From Bin55 sp965205965 (GTDB lineage Bacteria > Pseudomonadota > Gammaproteobacteria > Pseudomonadales > Azotimanducaceae): 64,000 bases of DNA. The stretch lies in the NCBI GenBank assembly GCA_965205965.1, contig CBDBHT010000006.1, forward strand, positions 310,001 to 374,000. The letters are read 5' to 3'. Positions 1 through 9,161 of the stretch are shown one piece after another (positions within the stretch are counted from its first letter, which is position 1; every line of letters starts with the position of its first letter). A program made the translations under genes and the position numbers. The notes below the pieces were generated by a model that saw only the letters and a program-made list of their open reading frames with translations, ran no database searches and was not told the origin of the DNA.

Positions 1-818
1 GGAGCCCCCAGCTCCACCGGCTTGCTGGCCTTGCCTTTCATGATCCAGCGCGTATGCGGTGCTCGAACAGCGGGAACAGTTTCTCCTCGTGCGGGATCGT
101 CTCCCCCCTCTCCAGCACTCGCCACTGGATCTGATCCTGCAAACGCACCGAGCAGGCGTGAAACCAGCACCATCGCGACAGCTGCGCCGGTGACACCGAG
201 TCTTCCGGCAATCCTGCCAGCACCTCCAGCGTGTCGCCCAGACGCCCCGTCAGATCCCCACACAGGGTCAACCACGACGCCACCGCCTTCGGGCGTCGGC
301 GTGTGCACAACCGCGCGCGACTCCCCCGTTGATAGCCCTGCCGAACCTAGTTCCGCCAGTACTGCCCCTGCCGTCATCCCGACACCCCATGCGATCCGCA
401 ACAGACCGAAACCTCCGTCAGCAGCACCCGCATCGCATCCCACAGCAGGTTCACGTCCGTCTCTACCACGAATGAGTCAAGCCGACCGTCCAAGACAGTG
501 CCAAGGGGCTTCCCCGCCACCGCATGGCCCTCCCCGCACCAGCAAGCGCGCATTCAACTCCCGCAGCAACGCCGGCGTCACCAGCGACACGTGGTCCTGC
601 AACGTGCGAACCGAGAGTAGGTCCCATCATCCAGAAACCCATGCTGAAGCATCTGCCGAACCACCTTGTGATAGTTCACCAACTCTCCCAGACGGTCTCG
701 TAGTCGCAGTTCAGCCCCTGCTTGAGTACTGCCATCACCAGAACCCGCCACAGCACCATCCCCGGCCGACCGTGCTCCGGATCCCGGTCCGCCGTCACGT
801 GGCGGCGCAGTAACCAAA
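1..818 (-). pseudogene. ISNCY-like transposase, fragment A
   Basis: Remnant of a DDE transposase on the minus strand, running off the left edge of the window. The peptide read from about 310 to 38 closely matches the central part of the copy at 13.2-14.6 kb, sharing the stretch KAVASWLTLCGDLTGRLGDT and the EETIPHEEKLF-type region that precedes the catalytic half. Another frame near 817-578 holds the N-terminal part (RLGELVNYHKVVRQMLQHG). Several frame changes separate these pieces, so no functional protein can be made. The family resembles transposases usually annotated ISNCY; that assignment is from memory of the family and is moderate. Only the part upstream of the second catalytic region is inside the window. 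Confidence 0.7.
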
Positions 819-839
819 TCCCCTTACTTTGTCAGGTAA

Positions 840-1107
840 GGGATCGTGGACCGTGGCCGCCTCCACCAGTCGACATGGTAATTTGTTCTTCCCATCAGCG
901 ACGATGGAAGCGGAAGGCGAACTCATCGAGATATTTCTGCAGACACTCCTTGGACACGCCATGAAAGGTTCCCATAAGGTATCGTTTCAGGTTCGAAATC
1001 ATGCGGTGCACAACCGGCAGCGAGGTTTGATGCCCGCCACCTGGTGACATGGCCGAATGCACCGACGGTCTAGAACCCACGCCCGATCGTGGCCACAGGC
1101 CGGACAC
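840..1107 (-). pseudogene. IS1595-family transposase, C-terminal fragment
   Basis: The minus strand encodes a short peptide ending in LMGTFHGVSKECLQKYLDEF followed by AFRFHRR. This is the characteristic C-terminus of ISXO2/IS1595-type transposases. Nothing resembling the zinc finger or the catalytic aspartates is attached. The piece lies directly beside the ISNCY-like fragment, so two dead elements are juxtaposed here. A second and longer remnant of the same family is at 32.4-33.4 kb. From about 1108 to 1300 I see no gene. Confidence 0.6.
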
Positions 1108-1300
1108 CGAAAACCCTCGCGCCAGCGGTGCGCGGCGATCGCTTCAAGACACGCTGCATCCGTGCTAATACCGGGACCGCCAAGTTAAAAAATCCGTCGT
1201 TTCCTGCTGCATCAAGGGATTTCATGCCAATCGTTAACATATGATTCACTATACATACACTGTTATAGAATCATAAGCACGTTCGCGATATTAGAGATTG

Positions 1301-1939
1301 TTAAACGTCACCAACTAGACCACGATAGATTTTGACAAGCTTGCGCGCGTCGAATGGGGCTTTGATGTATCCAAAACACGAGCCACCAGGCGCAAATATA
1401 ACCAGATAGGGTGAATGTTGTAGTATGTAATCCTCGTCGGAGTCTGGGTCGCCAACTTTATTGAAAGAGACTCCTACTTCGTCAGCGAACGTACGAATCT
1501 TGTCCAAATCACCCGTCACGCCCACCAGTTCTTTTGATAGTTTGCGGAGATACGCTTGTAATACTTGGGGCGTATCTCGCTCTGGGTCCACGCTCACTAA
1601 CACTAGCTGTAATTGAGAAGATAGTCGAGGATTTCCTAGTTCGTCAATCAGTGTCCGCGCTTTTTGGAATTTTCGCATTGTGGGCCCGCAAATGTGGGGG
1701 CAACTGGCATATCCGAAGAATGCAAAGGTCCATTGATCCTTTAACGACGTCTCGTCAAAAGTTTCGCCGTTGTGATCTAGAAGCTGCAAGGACGATATGG
1801 GATCGCTTTTGGGAAGGATTACGACGTCAAGAGACTGTAATGCTTCGTCCGACAATCGCCCATCGCCGACAGACGACAGCACGTATAGTCCAGCAATCAA
1901 TACTATTGCTAATAAGATAAACCCTGCTCGGATCACCAT
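1301..1939 (-). CDS. Sco1/SenC copper chaperone for cytochrome c oxidase
   Basis: A 212-residue SCO family protein that delivers copper to, or keeps reduced, the CuA centre of cytochrome oxidase subunit II at the periplasmic face. One N-terminal membrane segment (about residues 5-25) anchors a thioredoxin-fold domain. The copper ligands are visible: CPHIC (C80 and C84) and the later histidine in LQHSPYLVIF (about H175). The open frame extends further upstream, but the start at 1939 is preferred because it follows the surf1 stop by two bases and has GGAGAG in front; a longer start would lie inside surf1. It forms a tight operon with surf1. In many proteobacteria ctaA and ctaB lie between or near these genes; here ctaA is at 57.8 kb and ctaB is not in the window. 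Confidence 0.93.
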   Translation of the reverse strand: MVIRAGFILLAIVLIAGLYVLSSVGDGRLSDEALQSLDVVILPKSDPISSLQLLDHNGETFDETSLKDQWTFAFFGYASCPHICGPTMRKFQKARTLIDELGNPRLSSQLQLVLVSVDPERDTPQVLQAYLRKLSKELVGVTGDLDKIRTFADEVGVSFNKVGDPDSDEDYILQHSPYLVIFAPGGSCFGYIKAPFDARKLVKIYRGLVGDV

Positions 1940-1941
1940 AA

Positions 1942-2676
1942 TTACGCACTCTCCAGTGCTCGTCGAATGGCGAAGTACCAGTATCCTGCAACAATGACAC
2001 AACCGATCAGCAACCACTGGAACGCGTAGCCCCAGTGCTTGGCGGTGCCAAATTCAACTATCAACGGTGCTGCTATGAGAACTCCGGGGGAGTTCGCAGA
2101 TAACCGAATCTCTTGAGCACGAGCGGTGCCTAGCTGAGCCATGCGACTGATGTTCAGTGAACGCATGCGAATGGGCCAATTATCATTACGTTCATAAAGT
2201 TGCATCGTATTTGTGGACGTTGGCCATACGACTCCCACAACTTTGATTTGGCTGGTTGGTGCTTCAAACTCAGGATTTGATCGTCTGTTCGACCCCATAG
2301 AGACCCAACCACGATTTAGTAAAAATGAGCCATAGTCAGTATCGAATACACCGAATACCCAATATCCGGGTCGTCCAAGGTGCTGTCTGTTCTCTATAAG
2401 GAAAGATCGATTAGCATCGAACGTTCCTACGAGCTCGACGCGACGGTAACTGTACTTTTCGCTAATTAGTCTTGGATTCGTTAACGGTGGTGCTGCTAGT
2501 TGTGATTTATACGTATCAAGTAGGTTGAGCTTTTCAAAACCTCGAGAAACTTGCCAAATGGATAGACATATTGTGGTGATAGTAGCGACGGCGACTTGAA
2601 TCGCAAATGGCCATCCACGAGGAGGGGGTTTCATAATTTCAGGCGGCTCAGACTCTCGCGCAATTGAACTCGTCAA
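1942..2676 (-). CDS. SURF1 family cytochrome oxidase assembly protein
   Basis: A 244-residue SURF1 (Shy1) homologue, an inner-membrane factor for haem a insertion and assembly of cytochrome c oxidase. The expected architecture is present: an N-terminal membrane segment after a proline-rich stretch (PFAIQVAVATITTICLSIW), the family signature around YSYRRVELVGTFD, a periplasmic domain with LNRGWVSMGSN, and a C-terminal membrane segment ending in AIRRALESA. The longest frame begins with TTG at 2676; an in-frame ATG at 2634 (MKPPPRGW) is an equally plausible start and would remove 14 residues. It is followed after 2 bases by the sco1 gene, indicating co-transcription and probably translational coupling. 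Confidence 0.92.
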   Translation of the reverse strand: MTSSIARESEPPEIMKPPPRGWPFAIQVAVATITTICLSIWQVSRGFEKLNLLDTYKSQLAAPPLTNPRLISEKYSYRRVELVGTFDANRSFLIENRQHLGRPGYWVFGVFDTDYGSFLLNRGWVSMGSNRRSNPEFEAPTSQIKVVGVVWPTSTNTMQLYERNDNWPIRMRSLNISRMAQLGTARAQEIRLSANSPGVLIAAPLIVEFGTAKHWGYAFQWLLIGCVIVAGYWYFAIRRALESA

Positions 2677-2795
2677 GAACGGATCGGCGATTCTGACAGC
2701 CTTCAGTTTTTTTTACTTGATAGTCCACGCGGTATACCCTCCCGTCAATCATTATATTTTGCTCATTGATCTCAAAATACACGAAGCCTTGTGTG

Positions 2796-3050
2796 CTACA
2801 GTTGGAACATATGGTGTCCGCGATAAGTCGCCGCACCATCATTGTTTTTTAGTGTGGCGAAGGACGGGGTCGGTATAGGGATGTATTCCTCTCCAATCGG
2901 ATAAGCCTCTTCGTCCCGTTCTACAAGTATCCCAAAACCTTTAAACATCCCTTCAGCCGCCTTCGATACCAAGGTCAAAAATGGCATCAAGTCGTTCCAC
3001 CGATAGTTTAAGTCGTAACGGAGGGCATCTCTAGTGATGCTTTCTGGTAT
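2796..3050 (-). pseudogene. Unrecognised coding remnant upstream of surf1
   Basis: An open minus-strand frame of roughly 84 codons follows a stop near 3050 and reads through SITRDALRYDLNYRWNDLM and FGILVERDEEAYPIGEEYIP. The composition looks protein-like, but the first ATG comes only about 20 codons in, so the 5' end seems lost. I do not recognise the family. A second frame (2648-2842, with CSNCS and a later Cys) overlaps both this frame and the surf1 start and is probably chance. No cytochrome oxidase subunit genes precede surf1, although that is where they would normally be expected. Confidence 0.25.
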
Positions 3051-3055
3051 TCATA

Positions 3056-3546
3056 TAAATTTGTCTTTCCATCTGATGAAGTCGTGCTAGTCACTAATTC
3101 CTGACGATCCCATCAGGCCATCCAAGGTCATTAACTGGATGCCTTCAAAGAGCGATTGAAGTGAATTTGGTACGTCCGCAAGTGCAATTAACAACGTTCA
3201 TGTGGATTCCCGGTCCTTGCAGGGGACTGATCACTCCTTGTACACGCCACCGATTTCCCAAGGCAAGTACATCCACGTCAGCAGCACTCCCGTTTAGACA
3301 CTATAGATCATGCCAAAATCCGATACCGTCCCCGTATTTCCCCGTGTCGTAGGGAAGAAATCTGCCATCTACCCGTCGGAGCAAATTTACCAACCTTGAC
3401 CGCCATCGGAATACTTGAGTCTTGAAGGGTTGCTAACAGCCCTTCATGGATAATTTTGTCACCAAGAAATTCTGTAGGTAAATTGTGAATTCGCAGCGAA
3501 AGACGCTTTTCTACGAGCTATCGGCAACCATGTACCGCTCTTGTGT
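3056..3546. other. Gene-free stretch before tsaC
   Basis: About 490 bases with no convincing coding frame on either strand; the short open frames have no recognisable family features or ribosome-binding site. No IS end or repeat was recognised. It is probably decayed sequence separating the cytochrome oxidase assembly genes from the purE-tsaC pair. Confidence 0.4.
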
Positions 3547-4095
3547 TCATCGCAGCACTGCACCGGTAATAGCATTTCGGATACGACTCGGACGACGGTT
3601 TTTGCCAACATGTCCAGGTAGGATGTAGTCTATAGATTTTGCTAGCAGTCGAGCGACTTCGTTTTCGGTCATTGCTGGTGGAAAACCTGATCGATTCGCT
3701 GAGGTTGAAACGAGGACGCCGCCAAACGCTCTGCATAGTTGTCGAGCTTGCGGTGAACCTGGGACTCTGAATGCAATTGTTGTACGACCGCCGGTTATCC
3801 AATCTGGAAAGCGGTTCGTCGGTGCGACCCAAGTTTCCGGTCCAGGCCAGCTGGCTTCCACTTCACTGCGGCGGTTGAAATCAAGAGCGGATATTTCGGC
3901 GTTGAAGTCACCGGATTTACTACCGATCACGATCAACCCTTTATCGGACTTTCTTTGTTTAATACGCAAAATGCGACTGGTCGCATAGCGCGAAAAAGGA
4001 TCGCACGCCAACCCCCAGACTCCCTCACACGCATGAGCTACTATGCCCCCCGAGCGGAGGATTTTGGCTGCTATGAGGATCTCTTTAGCGTGCAC
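3547..4095 (-). CDS. tsaC: TsaC/YrdC threonylcarbamoyl-AMP synthase
   Basis: A 182-residue single-domain YrdC/Sua5 protein that makes threonylcarbamoyl-AMP from threonine, bicarbonate and ATP, the first step of the t6A37 modification of ANN-decoding tRNAs. The length fits TsaC rather than the longer Sua5. Visible family motifs are the KQRKSDKGLIVIGS nucleotide-binding region near residue 46, TTIAFRVPGSPQARQLCRAF, and STSANRSGFPPA near residue 130. The start at 4095 lies inside the end of purE, so the two genes overlap by 25 bases and are probably translationally coupled. The frame is intact. Confidence 0.92.
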   Translation of the reverse strand: MHAKEILIAAKILRSGGIVAHACEGVWGLACDPFSRYATSRILRIKQRKSDKGLIVIGSKSGDFNAEISALDFNRRSEVEASWPGPETWVAPTNRFPDWITGGRTTIAFRVPGSPQARQLCRAFGGVLVSTSANRSGFPPAMTENEVARLLAKSIDYILPGHVGKNRRPSRIRNAITGAVLR

Positions 4096-4595
4096 GGGCT
4101 ATCAAGTTCGGATTGAAGTTTTTCGTTTTGTGTAAGCACTGTCACCCGATGGGTTTCGCGTTCCTTTCTTATACGATCCGCCAGGTCCTTGTTGTGCAAG
4201 GCAAGTACTTGAGCTGCTAAGTATCCAGCGTTTTTCGCGCCCGCCTTTCCTATCGCCAGCGTTGCTACCGGCACTCCACTAGGCATTTGTACGGTAGAAA
4301 GCAGTGCATCGAATCCAGATAACGGGCCGCCGTCCATAGGGACGCCTATGACCGGTTTCGTCGTTTGTGCCGCGACGGCTCCAGCAAGATGAGCAGCTAG
4401 GCCTGCAGCACATACGAATAGGTCGCATCCCCTTTCTTCGGCATCTCGGACGTAATGAGTAGTTTCTTTAGGTGTTCGATGCGCTGAAGTGACGCGAACT
4501 TCGTGCTCAATTTCGAAATCACTTAGTACCTCAACCGTTGATCTCATGACCGGCCAGTCGGAACTCGATCCCATCAATACGGCTACCCAACTCAT
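4071..4595 (-). CDS. purE: N5-carboxyaminoimidazole ribonucleotide mutase PurE
   Basis: A 174-residue class I PurE, converting N5-CAIR to CAIR in de novo purine synthesis. The family landmarks are all present: GSSSDWPVM near the N-terminus, the SAHRTP active-site segment, AGLAAHLAG, the PMDGGPLSGFDALLSTVQMP glycine-rich region and IGKAGAKNAGYLAAQ. The open frame extends upstream to 4715, but the MSWVAVLMG start at 4595 gives the normal family length. PurE class I needs PurK upstream in the pathway, yet no purK is adjacent: the next gene is tsaC, overlapping by 25 bases. Confidence 0.94.
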   Translation of the reverse strand: MSWVAVLMGSSSDWPVMRSTVEVLSDFEIEHEVRVTSAHRTPKETTHYVRDAEERGCDLFVCAAGLAAHLAGAVAAQTTKPVIGVPMDGGPLSGFDALLSTVQMPSGVPVATLAIGKAGAKNAGYLAAQVLALHNKDLADRIRKERETHRVTVLTQNEKLQSELDSPCTLKRSS

Positions 4596-4816
4596 TACTC
4601 GCCCTTTAGTTGAAACATGTGTACAGCTGTACCACCTACCAATACCTTGGATGAAGTGATTCGCTGTTTGCGGGTCCCGGGTCCCGTTACAACCAAGTCT
4701 AAAAAGCTTCGACAAATAGTCACGGATGCCTTTGATCCCTTACTATGGCAGATACTATGTACGAACTCCTACATACCTTACCATCTGTAGAAAGGCTCTT
4801 ATTATAGGTAGGTTTT

Positions 4817-5452
4817 ATGGATGAACGATCATCTCTGATGTTCTACACGCATCCAATGTCTCGCGGGCGCATTGTTCGATGGATGCTTGAAGAAGTAGAA
4901 GCGCAATATGAAACGGTAATTATGGACCTCGGCAAAAAAATTACCGACCCTGAATACTTGAGTCTCAATCCAATGGGTAAGGTTCCAACTATCGTGCACA
5001 ATGGTACAGTTGTGACGGAGTGCGCAGCCATTTGTGCATACTTAGCTGATGTTTTTCCAGACGCCGGATTAGCACCTTCAATTTCAGAGCGCGGGACCTA
5101 CTATCGTTGGCTTATTTTTGGTGTCGGCTGCTTGGAAGCAGCTGTAATAGACAAAACACTGGGTGTCGCAATATCACCCGATAATGAGAGCATGGTCGGC
5201 TATCGAAACCTGACGGCAACGTTAGATACGCTCGAATGGCAGCTGAAGCAGGCTCAGTATCTGACTGGCGATACGTTTTCCGCTGCAGATGTCTATGTTG
5301 GGTCACAGCTCAGATGGGGAATCGAGTTCGGAACTATAGATGGTCGTGCAGCGTTTGAGGAGTACGTTAAGAAGCTGAATGATCGACCTGCGGCTAAGCG
5401 GGCTGACGGAATTGACAACGAGCTGGCTGCGAAGATACGCAATGAGATCTAG
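4817..5452 (+). CDS. Glutathione S-transferase family protein
   Basis: A 211-residue soluble protein with the two-domain glutathione transferase layout. The N-terminal thioredoxin-like domain has MSRGRIVRWMLEEV, then NPMGKVPTIVHNG with the cis-proline, and ECAAICAYLAD carrying the glutathione-contact acidic residue. The all-helical C-terminal domain has the usual LTGDTFSAADVYVGSQL N-capping box. The exact class and substrate cannot be read from sequence. AGGTAGG-like bases lie just upstream of the ATG. The gene is divergent from purE, leaving about 220 bases that must hold both promoters. It is followed by a dead IS630 copy. Confidence 0.9.
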   Translation: MDERSSLMFYTHPMSRGRIVRWMLEEVEAQYETVIMDLGKKITDPEYLSLNPMGKVPTIVHNGTVVTECAAICAYLADVFPDAGLAPSISERGTYYRWLIFGVGCLEAAVIDKTLGVAISPDNESMVGYRNLTATLDTLEWQLKQAQYLTGDTFSAADVYVGSQLRWGIEFGTIDGRAAFEEYVKKLNDRPAAKRADGIDNELAAKIRNEI

Positions 5453-5463
5453 CAGCATGACGC

Positions 5464-6614
5464 TATTGAATTGACCGGTTACTAGGATGCTGTTCGTGTC
5501 GTGTTGCCGGATGCACCGATGGACAAGAAGGGTTCTGGATGACTGCCAAGAGGTATCGGGTGAAGTTGACGGCGGAAGCACGCGAAGAGTTGAAGGCTCG
5601 AACGACACAGGGTCGGGTACCGGCGCGGCAGCATGCGCATGCGCATATTCTGTTGCCGTGCGATGAAGGTCGTCGGGAGGATGGCGGACGAACAGGCTGC
5701 GAGATTGCGGAGGTGCTGGACGTTGGCGTATCGACGGTGGCACGAGTGCATCGGCGTTGCGTGGAGGAGAGACTGGAGGCGGCTCTGAATCGGAAGGAGC
5801 CGTTGAACCGGCGAGCGAAGTCCTGGATGGGGAGGCGCCCGAAGCTCGGCTGGTGGCGCTCGCCTGCGGCGAGCCCCGGAGGGTTATGCGCGTTGGTCGT
5901 TGCGCTTGCTCGCGGGTCGGTTGACGGCGTGCGAGATCGTGGGTTCCGTGAGCCGGTTTGTCGCACGCTTAAAAACACGCTCGCAAACCATGGCTGAAGC
6001 TATGTTGGTGCATTCCGCCGAAGTCGGATGCGCACTTTGCGTGTGCCATGGAGAACATTCTGGACGTGTACCATCGCGGGCCTATCAGGACTGAAGAGGT
6101 GCTGGTGTGCATGGACGAGACCAGTCGGCAGCAGGTGAAGGGGAAGTACGGGTTCCACATCCGGCCGAGCCCGGAACGCCCGTGACGTTACGACTACGAG
6201 TATGAACGCAACGGCACACGAAAGTCCGATTGGGCACAGCAGGATGCAACGGCCGGTGGACGAGGACTCCCCGGATCAGCGTATCGTGCTGGTCATGGGA
6301 TAACCTGAACATGCATGCTCCAGCCTCGCTCCACGAGGCGTTGGAGCCGGCCGAGGCGCATCGCCGATCGTCTGGAGATCCACTACACGTCTAAGCACGG
6401 CCGCTGGACAGGGCCAAGATGGAGATCAGTGCGATGGTCGGCTAGTGCCTGCACCGCCGCCTTCCCGACCGCGAAGCCCTACACCGCGAAGTCGATGCCT
6501 GGCAGGAACGAAGGAACCGCGAAGTCGTGCGCGTGAACTGGCGATTCACGACCGCCGACGCACGGATCAAACTAAAATCACTTTACCAGTTAGTACAAAA
6601 GTGATGGGCTACTA
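5464..6614 (+). pseudogene. IS630-family element, type B copy 1 (dead)
   Basis: Degraded copy of the element at 62.1-63.3 kb. The N-terminal part from 5539 begins with KRYRVKLTAEAREELKA, retains the helix-turn-helix region CEIAEVLDVGVSTVARVHRR, and continues in broken frames through FACAMENILDVYHR, VLVCMDETSRQQVKG (first catalytic Asp) and the C-terminal part ending ...VQK at 6603. Multiple frameshifts and stops mean no transposase can be made. The ends align with the other copy: ATTGAATTGA on the left and a CTACTAG-like right end. Notably, this copy keeps the HTH block that copy 2 has lost. Confidence 0.85.
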
Positions 6615-6765
6615 GTGCGTATTCAAGTTAATCTCAGGGTATCGACCACGTACGTGACATGATGAACGTTCAGTTGATGAAAGGATTCGATTCTAATCCG
6701 TTTGGATCGGGATTTAGCTTGGAAAGATCTATTGCGGTATCGGTGGGTTTTGTAGGATCGTTTGC

Positions 6766-7410
6766 GTGAAAGGCTCAGGAGCAATGATTTGGGACCTACC
6801 ACTTCGCGTTTGGCATTGGCTGTTGGCGATATCGGTTTGCGTTTCTCTCTACACGGGATTATCTGGTGACCTTGATCTTATGACGGTCCATCAGTGGTCT
6901 GGGATTACCGTAGCTGGTCTTTTGATTTTTCGCGTTCTGTGGGGGATATGGGGTGGGATATACGCTCGCTTTCATTGGTATTTCACTACACCACGTAAGA
7001 TTTTTAATCATTTTTTAAGACGACCCGCCCCTCAACCACACACCGCTCCAGGAATCGCATTGGTTGTGGTCTGGTTTATTGCATTGCTGGTACAGACGGC
7101 ATCCGGCTTATTTACTACTGATGACATATTTACTGAGGGTCCGCTTGTGAGGTACGTGTCAAATACTTATGTCGAGTTAGGGACGAGCCTACATCGCGAT
7201 GTATGGGTGGTAGTACTTGCAGCAGTGTGCATTCATTTATTGGCACAGTTGATTTATGGCGCAATGCTGCGCAATCCTCTGCCACTTTCTATGATTACCG
7301 GACGAAAATCGCTTGCAGTTCAATCTACGACAAACTATTGGGCTCGCGCGTTGATTTCGTTGAGTCTCGCTGGCGTTGTATTTATCTCACTTGCATACCT
7401 TATGGAATAG
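6766..7410 (+). CDS. Cytochrome b561-type membrane protein
   Basis: A 214-residue integral membrane di-haem cytochrome of the bacterial b561/Ni-hydrogenase cytochrome b superfamily. It starts with the hallmark DLPLRVWHWLL, where the histidine is a haem ligand, followed by TVHQWSG, LHRDVWVVVLAAVCIHLLAQ and a last helix near the C-terminus, giving about four to five membrane segments. The longest frame starts with GTG at 6766; an ATG at 6784 sits right before the first conserved motif but has AGGAG only two bases away, so the GTG is kept. Its convergent neighbour is a cytochrome c', a common partner for this family. The role is probably quinol or membrane-to-periplasm electron transfer. Confidence 0.88.
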   Translation: MKGSGAMIWDLPLRVWHWLLAISVCVSLYTGLSGDLDLMTVHQWSGITVAGLLIFRVLWGIWGGIYARFHWYFTTPRKIFNHFLRRPAPQPHTAPGIALVVVWFIALLVQTASGLFTTDDIFTEGPLVRYVSNTYVELGTSLHRDVWVVVLAAVCIHLLAQLIYGAMLRNPLPLSMITGRKSLAVQSTTNYWARALISLSLAGVVFISLAYLME

Positions 7411-7522
7411 AGTTGCTCTGGCAGAACTATTCCTCGTCCGTGAGCGAATCTAGAGCGCGGATTATTAGAATTATTAATTGAAAGCAGTATTACCTTTGCT
7501 GAAGACAACTGATTACAGAACG

Positions 7523-7942
7523 TCAGTCTTCTCGATATTTATCGTGGCAGCCTTTGCACGATTGCCCAACAACTTTTACAGCGGTTCGGATAGTATCCAT
7601 ATCACTACTTGTTACAGCTTCTTGAAACTTTGCCGTGGATTCTTCGAATGCGTTAAGCGTCTCTGCAAAATCGTCCGGTTCTTCCCAGATTAAATCTAGT
7701 GCTTCGCCTCCCTGTGAGCCATCTGGAAATATATCGGGTGTTATTTTTGCAAGACCTGCCAAGGCATCCGCGTGAACTTGTAGATGTCCGGTGTGCGCAA
7801 CTTTTTCTTGAAGAATCGCGGCGATGGATTTCATATGGGCACCGACTGCCTCCATAGTTTCATGGCGATAATCTCTGTCTTCTTCCGAGGCTGAAGCGCA
7901 TAAGGCAATCGATATAAACGTGGCTAATGCAACTCTACGCAC
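7523..7942 (-). CDS. Cytochrome c' (periplasmic monohaem c-type cytochrome)
   Basis: About 139 residues with a signal peptide (VRRVALATFISIALCASASEE) and the C-terminal CKGCHDKYR haem attachment motif that defines cytochrome c', a four-helix-bundle haem protein often linked to nitric oxide binding. The longer open frame reaches 8038, but its extra N-terminus overlaps a sequence (7996-8025) repeated at 17.5 kb next to transposon debris, so the GTG at 7942 directly before the signal peptide is preferred. It converges on the b561-type gene with an intergenic gap of about 110 bases; the two proteins are plausible redox partners, which is inference. Confidence 0.88.
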   Translation of the reverse strand: MRRVALATFISIALCASASEEDRDYRHETMEAVGAHMKSIAAILQEKVAHTGHLQVHADALAGLAKITPDIFPDGSQGGEALDLIWEEPDDFAETLNAFEESTAKFQEAVTSSDMDTIRTAVKVVGQSCKGCHDKYRED

Positions 7943-7995
7943 AGTTATGGCACCTAATCTAATAACGATTAATTTTAACAATCTGTGGGAGTTTG

Positions 7996-8025
7996 TCGAG
8001 ATATAACCGAAAGTGGCGTTTGGGA
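7996..8025. repeat. 27-bp motif shared with 17.5 kb
   Basis: The stretch GAGATATAACCGAAAGTGG and following bases matches 17494-17520 at 24 of 27 positions. Both copies sit next to transposon remnants, so it is probably an IS end or its flank. It lies upstream of the cytochrome c' start chosen here. Confidence 0.4.
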
Positions 8026-8118
8026 TGAATTGATCCATGCTGCTACCTCGATTATATCTTGGCTGATCGTCTCCTCGTTCTCGTCTGTTCGGATGCCGTC
8101 TGTGAAGGGGATGCCCGG

Positions 8119-8134
8119 CAGTCTGCGCCGTAGG
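8119..8134. repeat. Solo copy of the MITE-2 terminal sequence
   Basis: CAGTCTGCGCCGTAGG here matches 15 of 16 bases of the inverted-repeat tip of the 145-bp element at 8626-8770 and its relative at 24590-24737. No partner end was found within a MITE distance, so this may be one end of a truncated copy or of a larger relative. Confidence 0.5.
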
Positions 8135-8244
8135 ACTTGCTGGATAAGGTAAGTTTCGGCATTTCCATCATACAGCCGTCAAAAATCCTTAGGCAATGTC
8201 CAGAAACGGCCCAAACCGTCGCATGGGAGCGGTTTTCTTGCTTC

Positions 8245-9161
8245 TTATTGCGGGTTTTGCGCCGTTTTCCGGCCCGTTCTCGTCAACAGGGCGCAAGTTT
8301 CCCGTTCAACCGCCGCAAGTTGAGTGCCAGACAGACCAACGTCCATTCCCCTTGCACCTGCTCCAGTCCGCGGACACTGAAGCGGCGAAAACCCATCACG
8401 TGCTTGATCCAGCCGATCGGTGCTTCCGCCATCCACTTCCGCTGTGCATAAACCGCACGACCTTCCCGGCTGGTCAGACGCTGCGCCATCCGCGCCGAGG
8501 CGGGATGCCGTGTCGAGTCCGGCCGACGTACGCTCCGACCTTCCCGACCCAAGGCCACGTATCCCTCGATCTTCCGTTCTTCCAGCTGCGCCAGCACCGC
8601 CTCCGGCGGCTCGCCCGCCACCACGCAGTCTGCGCCGTAGAAACGTAAGAATGCCCTTTAGTAGGAAAAATACCTAAAATACGTATTGATGAAGTATAAA
8701 ATTCCCATTCTTAGTTTTTTACAAACTATCCATCCTAAAAATATATCAAAAATTTTCTACGGCGCAGACTGCACGGCTACCTCATCCACCATCGCATTCA
8801 GTTTCCCGTGATCGTTGGCATCCGCCGACACCTCCGCCGCTACGACCAACTGCTCCTCGCCGTCCACCGCAGCTTGTGCATTGTAATTCTGTTGCCAGCC
8901 CGCTCCGGTCTTCATGACCTGACTGTCCGGGTCGGTGACATTGCCTTCCACATGATCCTCCGGAACGCCGTCATCCTGGACGCAGACCTCGCCGTCTTCC
9001 GGATCCCGATCCGATCCCGATGTCCGCACCGCTTGCTGATCCCGGAGTTCCCGAAGGTGCGCCTCCCGCTCCTCCAGACGCTCCTTCGCTTGACGGATGG
9101 TCGCCAGCCGACCCTCCTGCCGCTGCAGTGCCTCCGGCAACTCATCGCCCCGCACCTCCGC
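8245..9161 (-). pseudogene. IS1182-family transposase remnant split by a MITE
   Basis: Two minus-strand peptides belong to one IS1182-type transposase. The upstream part (9161-8771) has LPEALQRQEGRLATIRQAKE, then the GNVTDPDSQVMKTG and NYNAQAAVDGEEQLVVAAEV landmarks and ends in VDEVA. The downstream part (8625-8283) has LEERKIEGYVALGREGRS and finishes with WIKHVMGFRRFSVRGLEQV and LVCLALNLRRLNGKL. The MITE at 8626-8770 separates them; removing it with one 4-bp target copy restores the frame exactly across the junction. A DruA-IS4 element has replaced the N-terminal part at 9162. Confidence 0.82.
8626..8770. mobile_element. MITE-2 copy 1 (145 bp)
   Basis: A 145-bp AT-rich, non-coding element bounded by inverted repeats of about 18 bp (CAGTCTGCGCCGTAGAAA at the left and its complement at the right). 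It is flanked by a perfect 4-bp direct repeat CACG (8622-8625 and 8771-8774), the mark of transposition. A relative of about 148 bp lies at 24590-24737. It sits inside an IS1182 transposase frame. It has no coding capacity, so it must be mobilised in trans; the parent IS is not identified in the window. Confidence 0.9.

Noticed and set aside
22..813. 263-codon proline/serine-rich plus-strand frame
   Set aside because: It is the reverse complement of a GC-rich transposase gene; the minus strand matches the copy at 13.2-14.6 kb.
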